DNA of 64,000 bases, taken from the NCBI GenBank assembly GCA_001692895.1, contig KV748205.1, positions 1,302,001 to 1,366,000 on the forward strand, written 5' to 3'. A program made the position numbers and the translations under genes. The stretch is from Cenococcum geophilum 1.58 (Eukaryota; Ascomycota; Dothideomycetes; Gloniales; Gloniaceae). This document shows, piece by piece, positions 58,205-64,000 of this stretch. How positions within the stretch are numbered: the stretch's first letter is position 1; each line of letters begins with the position of its first letter. The notes beneath the pieces were generated by a model. The model did no database searches. It saw only the letters and a program-made list of their open reading frames with translations, and was not told the origin of the DNA.

Positions 58205-59418
58205 ATAAACACGGTTAATAGGGAGCAGTTTTGCTGTCGGTAAGACCATGTACCGTATATGCTAATCTCATGGGCCGCCGCTGCGTAAGAGTCCCCAAAG
58301 TCTGCGTCTGAGAGGGCATGTGAGGCGGATAATGAGGCGTCACTTGAGCTATGGGTGGAGTTGATATGGATGGATGGATGGATTGATACCACGACGGCAT
58401 TACTTATTTTCTTCATTGGACTGGCGAGTTGGGATTGTTCTTGCGCCTACAGAAAAATGAAAACGAAGTAGGAACACGCGATTCGCTGAGGAGAGGTCGA
58501 GAAGTGAAGCATGGTGGACGTGCGTTTAGTGATGAGCGCGATTGTCGTCACATATGCTGATTATTCGCATCCAGGGAAACTCCGCATTCTTTCGACCATT
58601 TTAAATCTCCAAGCCCGGAACCGCAGCTGGTGATTCGGACTCGACGTCCACTCGAGCCAGAGAAAGTTCTTTGCCTTGGTCGGCAAAATTATTTCCTCAT
58701 GGCGTAACCGAGGCATGGCTTTTTCTCATGAATCCCTTTGTACGCTTTGGACGGGTGCGCTGCGCATTTACCCGGATTAGCGAGGTTGTCTTGTAAGAGA
58801 TACGTCGAGAGTGCAACTGAGCACTCGGGACAAGTTGTCTCAAATTGGTCTTACGACATTTCAGCGACTAGGAGCTATATTGGCTAACATCGCGTCTTCC
58901 GAATGCCCTCAGAAGAACCACGGCTCGATAAGCTAGCAGAGCACCAAGTACTTCGAAATAGAGGAGCTAAGATACCTTTACCGTTAGAGTGCATTAATTT
59001 CATTCTGCCTTAATCAATTCACCTGTCACTGATAGAATTCTCTGAAACATTGAGCAGCAAGGAAAAAAGGCTACCAAGCGATTAGCCAAATTAATCACAC
59101 CCTAATACTCAACCATTCCAGGAGCTGGGCTCTTAGCAGCTGTTTCTGCCTAACAAACCACTGCCGACCTCTCGAGAGAACAACGTATAATAAGTCAAAG
59201 GCTAGGAAGGCATAGTCTAGCATCGGAAATATAATTGTTCGTTACATATCACGATATTTACTGGCCTTCTATTTTTCTTTTGGGCAAATGGATGTCTCTG
59301 ATCAGGCCAACCAACCGGATGCTTCGCCTAACACCACCAACCCCGTTCCAGCAATGAAACCGGTACGAGTGACCTTGCAGTCTCTCGTGACTAGACCGAT
59401 AGTATTATTCCTGCTTTC
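58205..59418. other. Intergenic DNA
   Basis: Between the seven-TM gene and the ankyrin pseudogene. (ATGG)n at 58366-58384 is a short microsatellite. The frame open at 59288-59536 (MDVSDQANQ) overlaps the ankyrin pseudogene in another frame and could be a leftover 5' exon or chance. Nothing else is recognised. Confidence 0.45.
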
Positions 59419-60706
59419 TGGGGGGTCTATGGAACTCAATCATACGGTCTGCCAAACTATACGGAGATTGAGCAAGATGGCGGCATCTAGTCTACGATAC
59501 AGGAACTTTCAGCTGCAGCCTCAGCGGGTGGCATAGAGCTGCCCATCACAGCATATCCACCAAGCCATGACCATAGGGACAATCTTCCAGTCGGTCGCAC
59601 CCACAATTTGCGCCAGGACATCGTGCGCTCCTTCAATGCCACCACCACAAAGGACGAGGCTGTAGCCCTGATGATCGAGCACAACCTCGTGACAGCCAAC
59701 ACCACGGACGCAACGGTCAGACGCCACTCTTCGCGGCCGTGCCAGTCGGCAACATCCGCATGGTGCAGGAACTGGTGGACTTCGCGCCGACGTCGATGGC
59801 TACGGCGTCCGCACCGAAGGGAAATACGGCCAAAAGGCGGGCGGGAAGCCCAGGACATCGCACCGTACCGCGCTCCAGCTCGCCGCCGCGCTGGGCAATC
59901 TCAACCTCGTCAAGCTCTTTGTGGACGCGTACGGCGAGCTGGCGCTCCGCCTCGCGGCCGACAATGGCCACCGCGAGATCGTCGACTTCCTCCCGCTCCA
60001 GCACGGAGGCGGCTGGCGGCGCTGGAAGACCAGGCACGCCGAAGCCGTGGATCACGCCAAGAGGGCTGCGGAGAAGACATCGCTTCGGCCGGTTTTTCGT
60101 GTGGGAGGCGCCGAGATTCTTTTTCTGGACGGTGCTGAGAGTGTGCCAAAGGCATCAAGTATGCTGCTGTGTGAGCGTGAAAACTCCGGAAACAGTTCAG
60201 CGGGTGACGGAGCTGCCAGGGAGCTGCCAGGGAGCTGCCAGGAAACTGGTGAAAGCGATCCTGAAGGCCGTTAAGCATGGCGCGGTCCGCCTTTGGGGAG
60301 TCGTAAAGGGAATCCCCACGGCTCTCAAGATCGTGGCGCAGTGGCTCTGGAGCGGGCTGAAAACTGTTGGTCACGGTATTGCCTCGATTATCGGACGCCT
60401 GTTTTCGCTCCTTCACACGGTTTTCTCCAAAGTCCTGCTGTTTTTCCGGAACTTGACCCTCAAGAATGTCTGGAGTGGATTTCGTGCTCTCCTTCATACA
60501 ATGTTGGTCGAGATGCCATTGAAGCTGTGGAGCTGGGTCAAGCGTTTGGAGAGGTATCGGGTAAAGTTATGGTGGCGCTTTTTGGCACGCTCGGATTAAT
60601 GAAGGGATTTTTGTGGCTTATTGTCTATGTTCCAAAGAAGACGCTGGTTATCTTGTCAAGTTTTGGTGAGTCTATCAGCAAGGCGTGGGTTAACCCGAAG
60701 AGGTAG
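59419..60706 (+). pseudogene. Ankyrin-repeat protein with hydrophobic C-terminal half, broken
   Basis: The reading starts near GVYGTQSYGLPNYTEIEQDG (no ATG; a TGG stands where one would fit). It meets TAG at 59488-59490, then reads STIQELSAAASAGGIELPIT, RDNLPVGRTHNLRQDIVRSF and ATTTKDEAVALMIEHNLVTA. Ankyrin-type units follow: TPLFAAVPVGNIRMVQELVD, TALQLAAALGNLNLVKLFVD and LALRLAADNGHREIVDFLP. Frameshifts lie near 59715 (one G lost), 59784 (one base lost), 60080 and 60540. The C-terminal half alternates Trp/Lys-rich helices (VVKGIPTALKIVAQWLW, SVL-type hydrophobics) and ends ISKAWVNPKR at 60706. Similar intact proteins occur in moulds (from memory). GC is balanced, so decay here is by small deletions, not mainly RIP. 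Confidence 0.82.
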
Positions 60707-61171
60707 AAAGATGATTGCAGGGTGAATAATAATAAGTCAGGTAATCCGTGCAAGGTTTGAAGAGGTTATGACCCCACAGCCCCCACTGGTTCAACAGGCC
60801 CCTCACCTGATAAACCAATAAATGTCAAGTAAAATGTCACCAAGAGCGAATTGCCCGAATTCCCCTTCCCTCGCGTTTCCGTCGCGGCAGTAAGAAGCTT
60901 TTGCTAACCCTCCTGGAGCCAAGCCGGCTGGCGCCATGCTGCAACGGTGCCTGTTGATGCGAACGCTTTGTACGCGACCCTGCCAACTGACGTCGTCAGC
61001 GTCTGAACAACGGCAAGAGAGAGGGGGGGCACTACAAACTACTCCACTACACGTGCTCCATTTTACGATATTGATTGAGCTTCAGCGAGAACACGCAAAG
61101 TGCAATGGACACAACGGAAGCCTACATAATGGAGCGCCTCGTTGCAGTTCCTCCACAGAGGTCAGTCAGCC
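60707..61171. other. Intergenic DNA, probable promoter of the phosphatase gene
   Basis: 465 bp. A short open frame at 60936-61310 overlaps the phosphatase start in another frame and is judged a shadow. No clear TATA box. CACGTG-like ACACGTGCTCC lies at 61049, about 120 bp upstream of the ATG; in fungi CACGTG-type E-boxes are used by phosphate-response factors, so it is a candidate regulatory site only. Confidence 0.4.
61049..61056. promoter_or_regulatory. Possible E-box (ACACGTGC) upstream of phosphatase
   Basis: CACGTG core in the upstream region of an acid phosphatase gene. Pho4-type bHLH factors bind CACGTG in phosphate-regulated fungal promoters. One site alone is weak evidence. Confidence 0.3.
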
Positions 61172-62782
61172 ATGCCTCAACCCCTCAGGTCGTTGGCGGC
61201 AATATCGGCCGTGGCTTTCGTTACCTGCGCTGCCTCAAAGGCTGGTGACAATGGGCCTGTGCCAATGCAGCTTCGTCTGGCTTATGCCGGCGACACTGGG
61301 ATGGTGGTAAGCTGGAACACATTCTCTCAGCTTTCCCACCCAACAGTTCGCTATGGTCTTTCTCTCCACGATCTTCGCGAGACTGCCTGGTCAACCGTTT
61401 CCGTCACCTACCCAAGTTCGACAACCTACAACCATGTTCAGCTCAAAGACCTCAAGCCCGATACTCTCTACTATTACCAGCCAGAGTTCAGTAATTCCAC
61501 GACCCCCTACACCTTTAGGACGAGTCGTCCGGCCGGCGATGACACTCCTTATTCCATAGCTGTCGTGGTGGATCTCGGTACAATGGGCCCGGACGGCTTG
61601 ACAACACATGTTGGGAAGGGAGCCGCCAACCCGCTCAGAGTGAACGAGACCAACACAATTCAATCGCTTTCGCAATTCAAGTCTGGATATGACTTCCTCT
61701 GGCACGGTAGTTCTCAGCGCTTTTAACTGACTTATGTAATTTGTGCTAATACTATGAGCAGCTGGCGACATAGCCTATGCTGACTATTGGCTCAAGGAGG
61801 AGATTCAAGACTTTCTTCCAAACACAACCATCGCCGAAGGCGCGGTAGTCTACGAGCGGATTCTTAACGAGTTTTACGATGAGATGACGACCGTCACAAC
61901 CGACCGTCCCTACATGGTCGGACCTGGTAAACACCACGTCTTCCACTTGATGTTACCAGACTCCCCAAGCTAATTAGGATGCAAGGTAATCACGAAGCAA
62001 ACTGCGACAACGGTGGGACGACTGACAAGGTCCATAATATCACGTACGACGTCTCGATCTGCATGCCGGAACAAACTAACTTCACTGGCTACCGCAATCA
62101 TTTCCGCATGCCGTCATCTGAGTCAGCAGGGCTTGGCAATTTCTGGTATTCCTTTGACCACGGGATGGTCCATTACGTCCAGATAGACACCGAGACGGAT
62201 CTCGGCCATGGACTGATTGCCCCAGACGAGCCTGGTGGCTCAGAAGGCGAGGATGCAGGCCCTTTCTCCAACATTAAGAACGCACAAACGAATTGGCTTG
62301 CCAAGGACCTTGCATCAGTTGACCGGTCAAAAACGCCTTGGATCCTTGTGGCCGGCCACCGCCCGTGGTACATCAGCGCGCAGAACGACAGCTCGGACGT
62401 GTGCCTTGAGTGCCAGAGCGTGTTTGAGCCGCTATTCATCCAATACGGCGTCGATCTCGTCCTCTCAGGCCACGTGCACGCATACGAGCGCAACGCGCCA
62501 CTGGCGAATTATGCCGTCGATCCGGCTGGCCTCAACAATCCCAAGGCGCCGTGGTACATCACTAATGGTGCGGCTGGCCATTACGATGGGTTGGACTCGT
62601 TATTGGAGCCGCTTCCATACTATTCAGTCTTTGCGCAGGATACGGCGTATGGGTGGAGTAGGATTACGTTCCATAACTGCACGCATATGACGCACGAGTT
62701 TGTTGCGAGCGCGAATGGGACGGTGCTGGACTCGGCAACACTTTTCAAGAAACGGACATGTGACGAGCAGAAGAAGTATTAG
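61172..62782 (+). CDS. Secreted purple acid phosphatase (metallophosphoesterase)
   Basis: Exons 61172-61706, 61762-61926, 61986-62782 (498 aa). The introns are 55 and 59 nt; the second ends in AAG, giving the required G-G-N-H reading. The ATG at 61172 is chosen because TAA lies in frame upstream. The N-terminus MPQPLRSLAAISAVAFVTCA is a signal peptide (about 24 residues). A fibronectin-like domain (about 29-118) precedes the catalytic domain, which shows all metal-ligand motifs in order: VVVDLG (about 131-136), GDIAYADYW (from 180), GNHE (234-237), GHRPW (about 356) and GHVHAYER (about 395). Several NXS/T sites suggest glycosylation. It should hydrolyse phosphate monoesters outside the cell or in the vacuole with a dinuclear metal centre. 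Length is normal and no defect was seen. Confidence 0.95.
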
Positions 62783-63091
62783 GACCATGGCCACGATAGC
62801 CACTAACGGTAATGTGTATGCTTGGAAAGCGGTGGATGTTCTGTTGCGTTAGTCATACCCAGGTTTGCGATCTACAACTACGTAGCGACAGCTAGATTTT
62901 GGACAGAGTATTGAGACCAGTGATGCAATTGGATTGAATCTATTTTGGTCTGGTTTAGACAAACCAAAATCTCAAGTAGATCCAGTTTATTATCCAATCC
63001 GATTGGCCGATCTGGATCGGTTTTGAAGCTCTAACGATAACCGAAATACAGTATAACCAATGAAGGCTTAATATTGATAAATTTAGTAAGA
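62783..63091. other. 3' region of the phosphatase gene
   Basis: No gene. 62926-63001 contains an imperfect inverted repeat (ATTTTGGTCTGGTTTAGACA, then AACCAAAAT), possibly a hairpin or MITE remnant. The AT content rises towards the solo LTR at 63097. Confidence 0.5.
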
Positions 63092-63096
63092 GGTAT

Positions 63097-63328
63097 TGTA
63101 AGCTTTGCAGTGTGGGAGAATTGAGTGAACGACTTGATTGTAAATGTAGCTCTAAAGTCTCTATATATACACGAGGTAGGGGGCAAGGAGATGACGATGA
63201 TGTATAATTGCCTCGGTAGACAGCGCTTACAGTCGGCAATAGGTAATGAAAATAGGTAGTGAGACATACGATGTCAAGAAACGAGGTGGCGAGTCACAAG
63301 GTGATGCGAGCCTCTATAGTCGGTTACA
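63097..63328 (+). mobile_element. Solo LTR, family shared with 38940-39121
   Basis: 232 bp, from TGTAAGCTTTGCAGTGTG to TAGTCGGTTACA. Exact GGTAT duplication at 63092-63096 and 63329-63333. About 50 bp longer than the copy at 38940, mainly in the middle. TCTCTATATATACACGAGG gives a TATA-like site. Composition is near that of the gene region, so it has suffered little RIP. Confidence 0.93.
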
Positions 63329-63333
63329 GGTAT

Positions 63334-64000
63334 CGCATACAAGTGAGATATGGCTCATGTATTATCTTAAAATCGCTCTATCCCATGCGCTGTCAAGATA
63401 GGCGTACAAGTGGACGAGCCAACCAGAGGCTCTAGATCAAATGGAGTCTTGATAAACTTAGAGTTTAGATTCTATTAGTTAAAATTATATATATTTTAAA
63501 AGCTTTAACTTTTTATAAAAATTTTAATAGTTAGTGGTTTAGTATATTCAGTCTGCTATATTAAATTATTAAATTATTATAGATAATATATAAGGCTAAT
63601 TAATGAATATTGCCTATATAGAGTATTATAAACACGTTCTAAATATATTTCAAGTATATGCCAATCCTATTCTGACTATATTCTAATCTTATTCCTAAAC
63701 CGTCTTATTATCTTTATTATCTTTATTATCTATCTTAGGTCTATACTAAATTACAGTAAAGAAATGCTTTATAGTTATGTAGATAGCTAACTTAAAGTAT
63801 TTTAAAATGTATTAGGAATGGAGTTAATATATAATAAGAGTATATACTAATTAATCTAGTAGTTTAGTAAACTATATAAGAAGATAATAGTCTAAACTCT
63901 TTAGCGAGGCGATTTATAAGGTTGTAGTTATATTAATATAGCTAGAAATATAAATAAAATATAAATAAAATACTTACTAAGCCTTTGTTTTTTATAAACT
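63334..64000. other. Balanced flank, then AT-rich DNA to the window edge
   Basis: 63334-63450 is balanced. From about 63440 the sequence becomes AT-rich and TpA-rich. No frame or repeat end recognised before the window ends. Confidence 0.5.

Noticed and set aside
57638..58416. Minus-strand ORFs of 203 and 154 codons
   Set aside because: They are shadows of the last exon of the seven-TM gene, which joins in frame to ten upstream exons.

Overview
The window looks like a piece of a filamentous ascomycete (Pezizomycotina) genome. The genes have short introns (50-60 nt) with GTANGT donors and CTAAC-type branch sites. They belong to families typical of moulds: a secreted purple acid phosphatase, a seven-helix membrane protein, an ankyrin protein and a P450. 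Most of the rest (about 1-49.5 kb, and again from about 63.4 kb) is AT-rich, TpA-rich DNA packed with dead transposons. Their reading frames are broken mainly by TAG/TAA where TGG or CAG is expected, and by Asp-to-Asn changes in catalytic motifs. That is the usual signature of repeat-induced point mutation (RIP). A few short N runs show unresolved assembly.

Layout of the AT-rich part. A composite satellite-bearing element lies at 786-3986, in opposite orientation at 26711-28281, and as a GC-richer partial third copy at 31390-33280. All three carry the same satellites in the same order, joined by conserved unique spacers. Further elements: a foldback TA-duplicating element (3094-3863) inside copy 1; a full Gypsy-type LTR element on the minus strand (5040-13926) inserted in a 35-bp tandem array; a full Copia-type element (19124-24678, perfect 5-bp target duplication) inserted in a LINE ORF1; a 345-bp TA-flanked MITE (30249-30593); a gag-protease remnant with a probable 5' LTR (35609-37950); and two solo LTRs of one family (38940-39121 and 63097-63328), each with a perfect 5-bp target duplication.

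The most striking object is a 9,153-bp DNA transposon (39728-48880). It has 117/139-bp terminal inverted repeats and an 8-bp target duplication and sits inside a hAT transposase pseudogene. It carries a plus-strand ORF resembling the fungal DUF6589 family, a minus-strand RecQ-like helicase, and a small Cys-containing ORF. An ACTCCT-rich motif recurs near both ends, at both gene ends and between genes. All its genes are mutated, but the terminal repeats are nearly intact.

The gene-bearing part (about 51-63.1 kb) has balanced composition. From left to right: a minus-strand pseudogene with a zinc-finger-like start (51967-53523); the C-terminal half of a dead cytochrome P450 (53704-54409); an apparently intact 11-exon seven-TM protein gene (56149-58204); an ankyrin-repeat pseudogene with one stop and four frameshifts (59419-60706); and an intact three-exon purple acid phosphatase gene (61172-62782). 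Only two of the five look functional. No tRNA, rRNA, CRISPR or tyrosine-recombinase (Starship captain) gene was recognised.
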